Source: Nemertoderma westbladi (Eukaryota > Xenacoelomorpha > Nemertodermatida > Nemertodermatidae). Taken from it: a stretch of 31,343 nucleotides of DNA. The stretch spans positions 1 to 31,343 of the forward strand of contig JAUCBJ010007076.1 in the NCBI GenBank assembly GCA_032718475.1, in the 5' to 3' direction. This document shows, piece by piece, positions 21,314 to 30,823 of this stretch. How positions within the stretch are numbered: position 1 is the stretch's first letter; each line of letters begins with the position of its first letter. The position numbers were made by a program, and so were the translations under genes. Under the pieces are notes generated by a model, which saw only the letters and a list, made by a program, of their open reading frames with translations, searched no databases and was not told where the DNA came from.

Positions 21314-21347
21314 TGCGCCTGTCGATTTATACGAATCGACAGGCGCA
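21314..21347. repeat. Perfect 14-bp-stem hairpin, copy 2
   Basis: Identical to 13904-13937, preceded here by only 7 G. Confidence 0.9.
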
Positions 21348-21564
21348 ACAAAAGTATTTGGAATATTATGCCCATGTATACTAATATATGTAAGACTTTA
21401 AGTATAAACAAAACTGACCTTAACAAAATCAAGGTAGGCATTTGTTATTTTCCATCAGCAACATGGGCTTTAACTTTTACCTTTGCATGGGATTAATAAT
21501 ACTGTAATATTCTAGAACAATACCACATGGCCAACGCCGTCGGCCATGCGCTCGCACGGCGCAA

Positions 21565-22821
21565 ATGCTCCATTTGCGCTCTCCACCTGGATGGAGATTC
21601 TACACATTGGTGAGTTTCCTTATCGCCTTCCAATTGATACCAGGTTGGTGTACCAACTTACTAGAGTCCTTCTTCCCTATTGTGGTACATCAACGTGGCT
21701 GGTCTAACGCAATGATTGGCGCTCTACTCTCTGCCTTCGCTTTAGTCAGATTGTTGATCTATATTGTTTGCCCTCATGCAATCAGTAACTGGGGGACACG
21801 AATTTCTATGGGAGTGTTCGGAATTATAGGATCAATTTCCCTATTGGCGTTTGGATTTGTGGAATATATACCAATTAATGAGTTTGGGTTGTATATTTTC
21901 GCGTGTTTTTCACTTCGAATTATTGAAGGCATCGGTCTCAACATAAGTTATACATATTCCTACAATCTATTGGTAGAGTTGATGCCAAACCATAGAAGTT
22001 CTATAAGCGGCATCGTTCTTATATTTGGCTCTCTGGGTTACACTCTTTCACCAATCTTCGGTTCCGCCATTTACGTAAACTTCGGGTTTGAATATCCATT
22101 CGTAATTTCTGGTTTGATGTTTCTCCTAATCGTCCTTTACATCTGGTACGAGGCACCGGGTTATCTTCATGACAGATGCGAAAACTCCGAAGATCGTCCA
22201 ACTTATATTGGAATCCTCAAGAATCCAGGAATTACAGTTATATATATTCTGGAATTATTCGCATCGATTTTGGGGTATTTTACAATGGCTAACTATGCTG
22301 CATATGTCCATAACTACTACCATGCAAGTCAATATAACATTGGTCTCTACTTTATGATTTTTCCTGTTCTTAAATGTTCTATTAGTATCTTGCTGACTGT
22401 TTTGCTGAATAGACTGACTACAATTTACCCAACTATAATTGGTATAATATTAATGACAGCATCCATGCACCTAATGGGCCCAACTGAAGCCTTGGGTATT
22501 CCATATTCCTTAACTATTTCTCTAATTGGAATGGCAATACATGGAAGTGGTGCTGGGATGTTTACCGTTCCAGCATTTGAAACACAAGCTCGATTGGCAA
22601 CAAATGTCTGCGGTTTCCGAGACAACGTAGATACAAGGGCGGTTCTCCAACAAGGTCTAAGAATAACATACTCTGTTGGTTATATGGTGGGGGTAGCGTT
22701 TGGGGGTCTAATAAATGATCTAGAAGGATTCCAAGTTGCTTCATCGATAATCAGTCTTATTGGAATCCCATTTGTTTTTGCTTTGATTTGCTTATTTTTC
22801 TGTAACTACGTTAATGAGTAA
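21565..22821 (+). CDS. MFS transporter, SLC18B1-like, copy 1 (chimeric N-terminus)
   Basis: The predicted protein has 418 residues and about 12 hydrophobic segments, so it is an integral membrane transporter of the major facilitator superfamily. Best family match by motif is SLC18B1 (vesicular polyamine transporter type): ESFFPIVVHQRGWSNAMIGA in helices 1-2, YIFACFSLRIIEGIG in helix 4, and NHRSSISGIVLIFGSLGY with GFEYPFVISG in helices 5-6. Substrate is not known. The gene is intronless. The first nine residues (MLHLRSPPG) are encoded by the end of the duplicated block, and the remainder (from WRFYT) matches copy 2 without indels over 1231 bp. The start ATG is therefore a product of the junction. 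There is no evidence of stops or frameshifts. Expression is unproven: no promoter was recognised, and the upstream DNA is satellite and RTE debris. Confidence 0.8.
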   Translation: MLHLRSPPGWRFYTLVSFLIAFQLIPGWCTNLLESFFPIVVHQRGWSNAMIGALLSAFALVRLLIYIVCPHAISNWGTRISMGVFGIIGSISLLAFGFVEYIPINEFGLYIFACFSLRIIEGIGLNISYTYSYNLLVELMPNHRSSISGIVLIFGSLGYTLSPIFGSAIYVNFGFEYPFVISGLMFLLIVLYIWYEAPGYLHDRCENSEDRPTYIGILKNPGITVIYILELFASILGYFTMANYAAYVHNYYHASQYNIGLYFMIFPVLKCSISILLTVLLNRLTTIYPTIIGIILMTASMHLMGPTEALGIPYSLTISLIGMAIHGSGAGMFTVPAFETQARLATNVCGFRDNVDTRAVLQQGLRITYSVGYMVGVAFGGLINDLEGFQVASSIISLIGIPFVFALICLFFCNYVNE

Positions 22822-23075
22822 CATTGACCTATTAAATGTAACAACTACATGATGTAATCAATTAAAAAAACAATGGCAATTAAAGTCAGAGGATGGTTGA
22901 AGGTTTAATGCGTTATATTACAAAAAGCTGAGCCCAACAAAAAGTTATAATAATATGAAACCACTCACTCATTCACCCATAACACCAATAATAAATTGTA
23001 AATCTTCATGGCAGCTATATAAACTTACTAAAATCCTACGCTTTTGTATTGTAAGTTTATCATATTAAATCTTAT
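22822..23075 (+). other. 3' flank shared with transporter copy 2
   Basis: Homology with the other copy continues past the stop (attgacctattaaatgt, aactacatgatgtaatca, acaatggcaatta, aaggtttaatgc.ttatatta) to about 22930. After an unmatched stretch, atggcagctatataaact (from 23009) matches 29226 onward. No certain polyadenylation signal stands out. Confidence 0.6.
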
Positions 23076-23215
23076 ATTATTAACTCCAATAATTGTGAAA
23101 TTTTGTCAGATAATTTCGATATGGTAAAGTTTACTTCCGGTTAATCACTCAGGATATATCCAGAAACGATCTTTACCTGCGATCATTTTTAGAGCCAGCT
23201 GGTGCCGCTGAACTG

Positions 23216-23276
23216 GTTAACGCTACACTCACTGATGAGGTCTGATAGGCCGAAACGCGCGTCTAACGCTGGTTCA
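23216..23276 (+). ncRNA. Hammerhead-ribozyme-like core (Penelope-element type)
   Basis: The conserved core is present in order: CTGATGA (23232-23238), then a 4-bp stem II (GGTC/GGCC with one G-T pair, loop TGATA). GAAA (23252-23255) follows, then a minimal stem III (A-T and C-G pairs, palindromic loop GCGC), and GTC (23261-23263) as the expected cleavage triplet. The very short stem III with a palindromic loop and the string cgaaacgcgcgtc are known features of type I hammerheads in Penelope-like retroelements. Stem I is weak: only one pair adjoins the core, and GTTA (23216-23219)/TAAC (23264-23267) would need a 12-base bulge. It may be inactive or require dimers. No Penelope RT or GIY-YIG coding sequence was found nearby, so it may be a solo terminal fragment. 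Confidence 0.55.
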
Positions 23277-23984
23277 ACCCGCGGTGACGTACTTCCATAT
23301 GAAATCGTATTAAAATACCATCATAATTAATTGTGACAATTTCGCTAACTTTGTGGATTGAACGAACCACTAATAGTATTTTTAAGGTTGGAGTTTATTG
23401 CGAAAAATTTAATGTTCAGTGTTACATGTTATGTGGTGCTTCATCAGATTTCGACTGGGTTACATGATAGAGGAAACGGAATAAAAACAATAAGGGGAGC
23501 ACGGTTCAAAGACAGGACAGTGGACCTACGATTCATCTACTATCCATCCCTATTACTACAAATTCGAAATCCAATGTTTAAAAAATCCAAAATATCAGAT
23601 CATAATGTGGAAATAGTTAAATAAATTTACATTGAAATACAAACACTTGGATTAAAATTAAACTTAATTTGAAATAGGGTTGGTGCGCGAAAAAAATTGT
23701 TGGGATAGAAATAATAGAATAAGAGGTAACAAGGTGCCCTGAATCGAGTGTTTTTTTGTAAAAACACGTGGAAACGGTCGAAATGGCGGGTTTAAGTAAG
23801 CCCGGCCCGGGAAGCAAATTTTGAAAATCGGCTGTGATTGGCTGCTACAGATTTGACGTCACTACGCAGTGCTCTGATAATTTCTTATATTGGTTTCTAT
23901 GGGGGGTGATTTTAGATTCGTTCCAATATATATTTAATCTCAAACATTTCACCCGAGGCTTATATCAATTGAAAGCGGAGAGTC
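23277..23984. other. Intergenic sequence, no gene recognised
   Basis: An open reading at 23358-23624 has no recognisable domain. If the hammerhead core belongs to a Penelope-type terminal repeat, part of this stretch may be the rest of it, but nothing confirms that. Confidence 0.4.
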
Positions 23985-25820
23985 TTGCGCGTCTTTAGAC
24001 ACTAGGCCCTACAATTAATTAAATTCATGATCATGAACATTGATAAAATACTGTTTGCCATTTTGCAAACGTGGTGGATTGCCTGACCCCGCATACAAGC
24101 ACTCACCAACTCAGCCCTAGCCACCTATTACATTGCAGTATCGGAGTAGGCCTATTGCTGTATTGTTGATTAAGTTCATTAAGTTGAGTAAACCTACCGC
24201 TGTACCACTCTTAGGTCACCGCTGACCGGTACGCGTATACTACTAGGAACACCTACTTGCATGAACATCTGGGATTGGTTAATTAACTATTATTTGATTG
24301 GACGATGAAATCATGTAAGGAATGTGGAGAGGGGCCGAACTAGTGTAAGGGTTTTATACTCAGTTGGCAGGTAGAAAGTGTTCCAAACGCTGTAAGGAAT
24401 GGTGAAATTGGGTGAAATCATGAAAGGGTTATCTGCCTATTAAACGGTTCATTGCCAGACGACACTAAAAAATATATACGAATAGCAGTATAGAGTATAC
24501 ATATATTTAGAGTGGAAATAATGTTGTATAAAGAATCGTTTTACACACCATTTACTCCTTGAATTTTCTGATCGAATATATTATAATAATAAAGTAGTTT
24601 TATTGGTAGTATTTAATATGGAAATTAATTCATTTTAAATTCATATTTAAAAGCATTTCACAATATACTGTATGTAAACATAAAAGCTCCAATGAAATAA
24701 ATTCTTAATTTTTGTAATGTGCTTAAGCATTTGTTCGATTTGCATTTTTGTTTATCAACAAGTTTCTAGAGCGTTTTTTAGCGCTTGAAGTCTTATCAGT
24801 ACCGCAGGTTGGCCAGCAACACAGCACGCATCCGTTTAATGTAGTCTTTTGTTAATGTCCGTTTAGTGCAGTTGGATGGACACGAATAGCAGACCGACTA
24901 TTCCTAACCAAATACTACTATAATAATCGGCCTGCTGCATTGAAACTGCACATTGAGATGCTATGCCAGCTTAACAAAAACATCATGTTCATCAGCACCA
25001 TGCAAACCACAATTGGCAAGCGTAATCGTAAGGCAGCATGCATTAAGAATACTATGCCGGCTTATCAACAAAGTTGCACCGCCATAACTCCATATCCCCC
25101 ATGAATTTCGCGCGAGATTATCCGCATATTCAAGGCCGGTGTCCTTAAGAGGCGTCTCAAGAAAGTCATGGACTGTCCATCATGCTTATTTTCTCCATGG
25201 GGCTGCCAAAGCATAAGATTGGGCACTGGCTGGTCCTCACGGCAAAAACAATGTCATGCAAAGGAATGTATCCCTAGACACTAGTATAGCCAATGTTCCA
25301 ATCGTTTTAGCTTACTCATGCAGCCCTGTACAACGCAATGTTATACTGCCTAGAATAATATCACATGTTAGTCTAAGTCTACTCTTCTAATACTGTTGGT
25401 ACTGTAATAACCCTTACATGAATTCACCCAATTTCTCCATTCCTTACAGCGTTTGGAACACTGCCAACTGAGTATAAAAACCCTTACACTAGTTCGACCC
25501 CTATCTCCATTCCTTACATGATTTCAACGTCCAATCAAATAATAGTTCATTAACCAATCACAGGCTACAATTCAAGATGTGTTCCTACTAGTAGTGTAAG
25601 GATTGGGAATACGCGACCGGTACACATTTCAACTTAATGAACTTCAGCTGCAATACAGCAATACTCCGATAATGCAATGCAATAGGTGGATAGGGCTGAG
25701 TGGTTGAGTGCATGCATCTGTAATCAGGCAATCTGCGAGTTTATAATTGTGAATTGATTCATTTTATCAACGTTTATCACCATGAATTAAATTAATTGTA
25801 GTGTCAAAAGACGCACGCTA
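23985..25820. mobile_element. Fold-back element with arms of about 440 bp
   Basis: The left arm (about 23985-24432) is the reverse complement of the right arm (about 25407-25820). Shared words include ttaattaaattcatg, ccctagccacctat, tattatttgattgg, aaatcatgtaaggaatg, gaactagtgtaaggg and actcagttggcag. The outer ends read g.gcgtcttt.gacacta. The centre is about 970 bp and holds an RTE fragment. The arms are imperfect, so it is not recent. No transposase and no certain target-site duplication. Confidence 0.7.
25015..25290 (-). pseudogene. RTE C-terminal fragment inside the fold-back element
   Basis: The reverse complement matches 12840-13100. Shared words include gaggaccagccagtgc, ctttggcagcc, catgactttcttgagacg, ttgaa.atgcgga.gatc-like sequence and gttatggcggtgcaa.tttg. 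Indels and substitutions break the frame. It ends near the RTE 3' end (gcatgctgcc), in opposite orientation to the other fragments of this subfamily. Confidence 0.75.
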
Positions 25821-26091
25821 GGGTGGCTAGTCCCTTTTAAACATTCTTGCCGAAACGAAAACACCTCCAAAGGGGTGACTGACGGATTTAACCACTATCA
25901 CGGCGCCAGTAGTGGTTGGAATTATTTCAACTAACTTTTGAATACGCGGTTCTTATTGAATAATAGTTCAGTATAATATTAAGAATCCAAATTGAGTTAG
26001 CAGAATAATGTTTTGCATTATTTTTTAACACATCATCAATGAATATAATAGCATAGATTGTAGGGACTGTAAGGACGGTTCAATTTTGATT

Positions 26092-26114
26092 CCCCCCCCC
26101 CCCCCCCCCCCCCC
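26092..26114. repeat. Poly(C) tract, 23 C
   Basis: An uninterrupted C run with no flanking repeat homology seen. Confidence 0.95.
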
Positions 26115-27384
26115 TTCTATGTTCTATCTGGATGGCCTTCAATTACAGTATATTATACAGAATCAACTTTATAAGTAGTGAAAGATCTGTATATTAATGT
26201 TATACATTTACAAACTCGATACCCTTAATTCCACACAAATAAACGCCCCACAATTGGAATATTATTTAAACGCTCCTTATAATAATATTATTAGTATAAA
26301 TACTGTACTATGCACTGTATGCATTTTATATACTGTATATACATTATAAAAATATTGTACCGTAAAGGACCCTAACACCGATCACCACGATTGGCCACAA
26401 AAAGCAATACGTCCTACAGTATAACAAACCAATTTAAAAGTGGCTTACATTTTATTGTCTAACACATACTCTCCTTTCCACTTTGTTACACTTTTTTATC
26501 TATTGTGCTGACTTCGATTTACACATGTCCACTATTGTGGTAACGGTTAGTAAAATATGGCAAAAAGAATGACGCTAGAGGGCGTAAGAGTATTGATAAT
26601 GTGTGTTAAAAAGTGTGCAATGTGAATTTTCCTAACCCTTCGTCAAATTGTCCGAAAAAAATTTGGCAAAATTCCAGACCATCTTTCAAAAATGTTAGCA
26701 CAATTGGTTAGGGCAATTTCATGGTAGCACAATGAATGTAGAAAGAGTGCAAACAGTAAGCACAATGACAGTTTGGCACACTCACACATAATCTTATTTT
26801 TGACAACAGTAACTCATGTCAAACCACACACACATAATGCAGCGGCATGGCAGTTTTTGTGAGCCACCGTACGTCCTGGCAGTGAATATCTTGCCAACTC
26901 GCAAGCAATATTGTGCCCTTTGTATGCACAATGATTTCCGTATACATACTGTATTATACCCTCCTATTGTACAACAACCCACCACCGTATAATATATTGC
27001 ACCCATTTACAAACTTATATATTTTAAGTTTAACTGCAATATACGCATAACAAATTTTGTCTTAATTCACCGAAATAAATAAATAGGATTCGTTCTATTG
27101 TTTACATGATTCAGATAATTAGTTTGCACTCTCAGTCAGATAATTATATTACGTGACAGTGGGGGAACTTAAAGTAAATCCCATTTCGGCAAATTAATAT
27201 CTCTTCTCAATGTTAAGTTATCAATTAAAGGAAAGGGACAGGTTATAGTGGCACTTTATTTTCATCAAAACAATAAACGAAAATCAATAGAAGAGGTTAG
27301 ACTTGTATTATTTTTTTATAGTAATCAGCTGTTATTTGCGTCGATTTCCCCTGGTAAGGGGTGGATTTTGATTGCGTCAAGAGA

Positions 27385-27402
27385 CCCCCCCCCCCCCCCC
27401 CC
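27385..27402. repeat. Poly(C) tract, 18 C, upstream of transporter copy 2
   Basis: An uninterrupted C run ending 90 bp before the ATG at 27493; it could form G-quadruplex or i-motif structures near the promoter. Confidence 0.95.
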
Positions 27403-27492
27403 ATCTGCATTTTAGCAAAGGCATACATTTTAGTCGTTTATTAGAAATAGTTGAAAAACACCACCTGTAAGAACTCGCAACATACTTGTTAA

Positions 27493-28761
27493 ATGAAGAC
27501 ATCAAGTGGGAACGATATTGTTCTACCCGCATGGAGATTCTACACATTGGTGAGTTTCCTTATCGCCTTCCAATTGATACCAGGTTGGTGTACCAACTTA
27601 CTAGAGTCCTTCTTCCCTATTGTGGTACATCAACGTGGCTGGTCTAACGCAATGATTGGCGCTCTACTCTCTGCCTTCGCTTTAGTCAGATTGTTGATCT
27701 ATATTGTTTGCCCTCATGCAATCAGTAACTGGGGGACACGAATTTCTATGGGAGTGTTCGGAATTATAGGATCAATTTCGCAATTGGCGTTTGGATTTGT
27801 GGAATATATACCAATTAATGAGTTTGGGTTGTATATTTTCGCGTGTTTTTCACTTCGAATTATTGAAGGCATCGGTCTCAACATAAGTTATACATATTCC
27901 TACAATCTATTGGTAGAGTTGATGCCAAACCATAGAAGTTCTATAAGCAGCATCGTTCTTATAATTGGCTCCCTGGGTTCTACTCTTTCACCAATCTTCG
28001 GTTCCGCCATTTACGTAAACTTCGGGTTTGAATATCCATTTATAATTTCTGGTTTGATGTTTCTCCTAATCGTCCTTTACATCTGGTACGAGGCACCGGG
28101 TTATCTTCATGACAGATGCGAAAACTCCGAAGATCGTCCAACTTATATTGGAATCCTCAAGAATCCAGGAATTACAGTTATATATATTCTGGAATTATTC
28201 GGAGCTATTTTAGGGTATTTTACACTGGCTAACTATGCTGCATATGTCTATAACTACTACCATGCAAGTCAATATAACATTGGTCTCTACTTTATGATTT
28301 TTCCTGTTCTTAAAAGTTCTATTAGTATCTTGCTGACTGTTTTGCTGAATAGACTGACTACAATTTACCCAACTATAATTGGTATAATATTAATGACAGC
28401 ATCCATGCACCTAATGGGCCCAACTGAAGCCTTGGGTATTCCATATTCCTTAACTATTTCTCTAATTGGAATGGCAATACTTGGAAGTGGTAACGGGATG
28501 TTTAGCGTTCCAGCATTTGAGACACAAGCTCGATTGGCAATAAATGTCTGCGGTTTCCGAGACAACGTAGATACAAGGGCGGTTCTCCAACAAGGTCTAA
28601 GAATAACATACTCTGTTGGTTATATGGTGGGGGCAGCGTTTGGGGGTCTAATAAATGATCTAGAAGGATTCCAAGTTGCTTCATCGATAATCAGTCTTAT
28701 TGGAATCCCATTTGTTTTTGCTTTGATTTGCTTATTTTTCTGTAACTACGTTAATGAGTAA
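27493..28761 (+). CDS. MFS transporter, SLC18B1-like, copy 2
   Basis: The protein has 422 residues, is intronless and has about 12 predicted membrane helices. Helix 1 lies near residues 16-36 (RFYTLVSFLIAFQLIPGW), helix 6 near 180-200 (PFIISGLMFLLIVLYIW), then a charged central loop (YLHDRCENSEDRP), and helix 12 ends at the C-terminal FALICLFFCNYVNE. SLC18B1-type motifs are as in copy 1. The N-terminus MKTSSGNDIVLPA is unrelated to that of copy 1, and coding homology starts at ATGG (27531). This is the likelier ancestral gene, since its 5' end is not made of repeat sequence. Fifteen residue differences from copy 1 fall largely in membrane segments, for example Q/L near residue 96 and SGNGMFSVP against SGAGMFTVP. 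The protein would act in a vesicle or plasma membrane; substrate unknown. Confidence 0.85.
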   Translation: MKTSSGNDIVLPAWRFYTLVSFLIAFQLIPGWCTNLLESFFPIVVHQRGWSNAMIGALLSAFALVRLLIYIVCPHAISNWGTRISMGVFGIIGSISQLAFGFVEYIPINEFGLYIFACFSLRIIEGIGLNISYTYSYNLLVELMPNHRSSISSIVLIIGSLGSTLSPIFGSAIYVNFGFEYPFIISGLMFLLIVLYIWYEAPGYLHDRCENSEDRPTYIGILKNPGITVIYILELFGAILGYFTLANYAAYVYNYYHASQYNIGLYFMIFPVLKSSISILLTVLLNRLTTIYPTIIGIILMTASMHLMGPTEALGIPYSLTISLIGMAILGSGNGMFSVPAFETQARLAINVCGFRDNVDTRAVLQQGLRITYSVGYMVGAAFGGLINDLEGFQVASSIISLIGIPFVFALICLFFCNYVNE

Positions 28762-28870
28762 CATTGACCTATTAAATGTTGCAACTACATGATGTAATCA
28801 ACTAAACAAACAATGGCAATTATGTAAGGTGTAATATGTAATATGCAAGGTTTAATGCATTATATTACAT
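28762..28870 (+). other. 3' flank homologous to transporter copy 1
   Basis: Matches 22822-22930 with small indels, then homology is interrupted by LINE-derived sequence. Confidence 0.7.
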
Positions 28871-28874
28871 TACC

Positions 28875-29225
28875 TATCTCAGATCCTAATTACCAAAGTT
28901 TAGGTGCTCCTCACCCATTCGGATCGCATCTGTCAAATATGTAACTGTGGTGAGATGGAGGTCAAATATTTGGTCGCATTCCCTAAGTACGATCCATTGA
29001 GATCCAAATACATAGATTATCAATAGAAAGCCAATCTTTCAGGAAATCATGAATTTCAAATGGCTCCGAAAACCGAAGGACTATAACTCCACTCTAGCTA
29101 ACTATATTATGTAGTCGGTGTAACAACCATATCTGCAACACTGCAATGAATTTATATGTGTTGTTTTATGTTTATGTTTGTATTTGTTTTGTGTTTGTAT
29201 TGTGTTTGAATGAAAGTAAATGTTT
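28875..29225 (+). pseudogene. CR1/L2-like LINE 3' end fragment in the transporter 3' flank
   Basis: The frame starting near 28905 reads THSDRICQICNCGEMEVKYL and then KYDPLRSKYIDYQ before a stop. This is the C-terminal Cys-rich cluster (CxxCxC...) and following helix common in CR1/L2-type ORF2 proteins. It ends in a T/G-rich tail of tttatgtttgtatttg words (29165-29205). The equivalent place in copy 1 lacks it, although both flanks then share atggcagctatataaact. It is a short, 5'-truncated insertion. Confidence 0.65.
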
Positions 29226-29696
29226 ATGGCAGCTATATAAACTCCCTCTCCTACGTTTTAAATCTTACATTTTTACATTCTTACATAATATTCTTATTAT
29301 TATTATATATGTGTTATTGTGTTTATATTTCATAGTTCAATAAGTCTGGTCAGGTCCCCAGATCCTGCTACCACTATGGCAGTAATGATGTAAAAACATG
29401 TAGCTGTCAGCCCAGTATGGCAGGCCCGATAAGCACCAGTAGCCTATTCATTATTTAGTTGATCAAGAGTGGGTTGGTTTTAGCCCCGTCAACTAAATAA
29501 GTCATTGAGGGCTACAGCGCCTAGGGCACTATTGAAGGCAAAGGCTTAAGTACGCATCTGCAATATAGATGATACACGCCCCGCTCTGTCTAAACTGGAC
29601 GCTCCTCTACCAGTGTTAGGTAACCTAACCCAGGAGGCACACTTGGTTCAGGGTGTAACAAAAGGACCCCTACAGTCAGCAGCAGGGCTGTAGGCC

Positions 29697-29933
29697 ATGG
29701 ATAGGTGGAAGGTAATCAACCAACGGCTAGACATGCTGACAAGGTCGGTGGAAGGTAATCAACCAACGGCGACCTACTGCGAAGACGCTTGTAGGAGTTG
29801 TGACCACAAGCGGTTTACTCTCACAACTGAAAGATATAAGTATGAGAACCCTCCAGGAGAAATACCAGCTCGGTCTTCACCCGGGTCAACAAGGACCGCG
29901 TTCCTCAGTGGTACACCAGGCTGGGGTCGATAA
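29697..29933 (+). CDS. Possible RTE ORF1 (short, overlapping ORF2)
   Basis: A 78-codon reading, MDRWKVINQRLDML onward, overlaps the start of the endonuclease reading in another frame. Some RTE elements have a very short ORF1 overlapping ORF2, which is why it is listed. It contains a direct repeat of ggtggaaggtaatcaaccaa (29705 and 29747, 42 bp apart) giving VEGNQPT beside VINQRL. No domain is recognisable, and it may be only leader sequence. Confidence 0.3.
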   Translation: MDRWKVINQRLDMLTRSVEGNQPTATYCEDACRSCDHKRFTLTTERYKYENPPGEIPARSSPGSTRTAFLSGTPGWGR

Positions 29934-30823
29934 ATCGGCTACTGGAACAGAAGACAGAGAAGAAAGAAGAACCAACCTGTTGAAATGTAAAAAGACACTA
30001 AAGATTGCTACAATGAACGCACGCACGCTGAAAGCACATAGCAAACAGGATGACATGGTCGCTCTGGCAATGGAATATAACATCAACATCATCTGCATCC
30101 AAGAACATCGGATTTGCCATGAAGACACTGCCATGAAGTACAATGACATTGGAAATGGATGGATGTTAGTAACAAGCTCAGCAGTAAGAAACTCGGCCAA
30201 TGCATCAATTGGTGGAGTAGGAATTCTGCTAAGCCCATTTGCACTTAAGACCCTAAATAACATCGAATCTATAAATTCCAGATCACAACATTTGATAGGA
30301 ATCCCAAGACAACAGTAATATGTTGCTACAGTCCAACCAATGCCTCAGAGCCTGAACAAGCAGTCAAGTTTTATGAAGATCTGACTGGACTTATAAAGGA
30401 CATTCCGAAACACAATGTTAAAGTCATTGCTGGTGACCTGAATGCGCAAATTGGCCCAGAAGACATCAAGGGTTACACCTATAACACCAGTTCTTATAGA
30501 AATGGGTACTTACTTTTAGACCTAATGGAAGAATGTGAATTGATACCAACAAACAACACATTCGAAAAGAGTAAGGGGAAGCTAAGGACCTTTCAATACC
30601 CTAATGGAACCAAAGCAAAACTGGATTACATCTTTATGAACAAAAAGTGGAGAAACAGCATGATCAACTGCGAGGCATACAGCTCGTTGAACCTAAATGG
30701 TTCGGACCACAGAATTGTGACTGCAGAGTTTGCGAGAGTTTGTGACTCAGTTTGAGAGCAAGCAAACTCAGGACAAGCAAGCAAATCAACTATGACTGGA
30801 AGAAACTAGGGACTGGGACTACT
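29800..30823 (+). pseudogene. RTE ORF2 N-terminal part: AP-type endonuclease
   Basis: The reading from 29800 enters the endonuclease at LKIATMNARTLKAHSKQDDM (about 29998), then IICIQEHRI, then GGVGILLSP. A frameshift near 30275 leads to TTVICCYSPTNASEPEQ, KVIAGDLNAQIG, NGYLLLDLMEECELIPTNN, KLDYIFMNKKWRNSM and SDHRIVTAEF. These supply the Asn, Glu, Asp-Asn, Asp and Asp-His catalytic positions, all present. A second frameshift near 30745 leads to INYDWKKL, the usual RTE linker to the RT. The nickase is thus recognisable but encoded in broken frames. Confidence 0.85.

Larger units (their letters stand above)
19021..21594 (+). repeat. 2.5 kb duplicated block, copy 2
   Basis: Same order of contents as 11649-14184. 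On its left the homology begins inside the arm of the long inverted repeat, which continues unbroken here, so this copy keeps the native left side. On its right the sequence switches at ATGG (21591-21594) from block to transporter coding sequence. Differences from copy 1 include an extra gatt at about 19490, an extra c in ttcacggg at about 19737, five rather than four C at about 20201, two extra satellite units and a poly(G) of 7 instead of 18. Confidence 0.95.
25821..27492. other. Intergenic sequence upstream of transporter copy 2
   Basis: It contains C tracts at 26092-26114 (23 C) and 27385-27402 (18 C). The motif gacgctagagggcgta at 26571-26586 resembles a CTCF core. Several tagcaca/caattgg repeats occur near 26690-26760. 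A minus-strand open reading at 26794-27006 has no domain. The last 90 bp before the transporter ATG should hold its leader; I see no clear TATA box or initiator. Confidence 0.5.

Noticed and set aside
27493-28761. Both transporter copies as processed retrocopies
   Set aside because: Both copies are intronless, but no poly(A) tail or target-site duplication was seen, and copy 1 shares 3' flanking DNA with copy 2, which fits DNA-level duplication better.
29146-29343. Hydrophobic 65-codon reading that looks like a membrane peptide
   Set aside because: Translation of the T/G-rich LINE tail and AT-rich flank.
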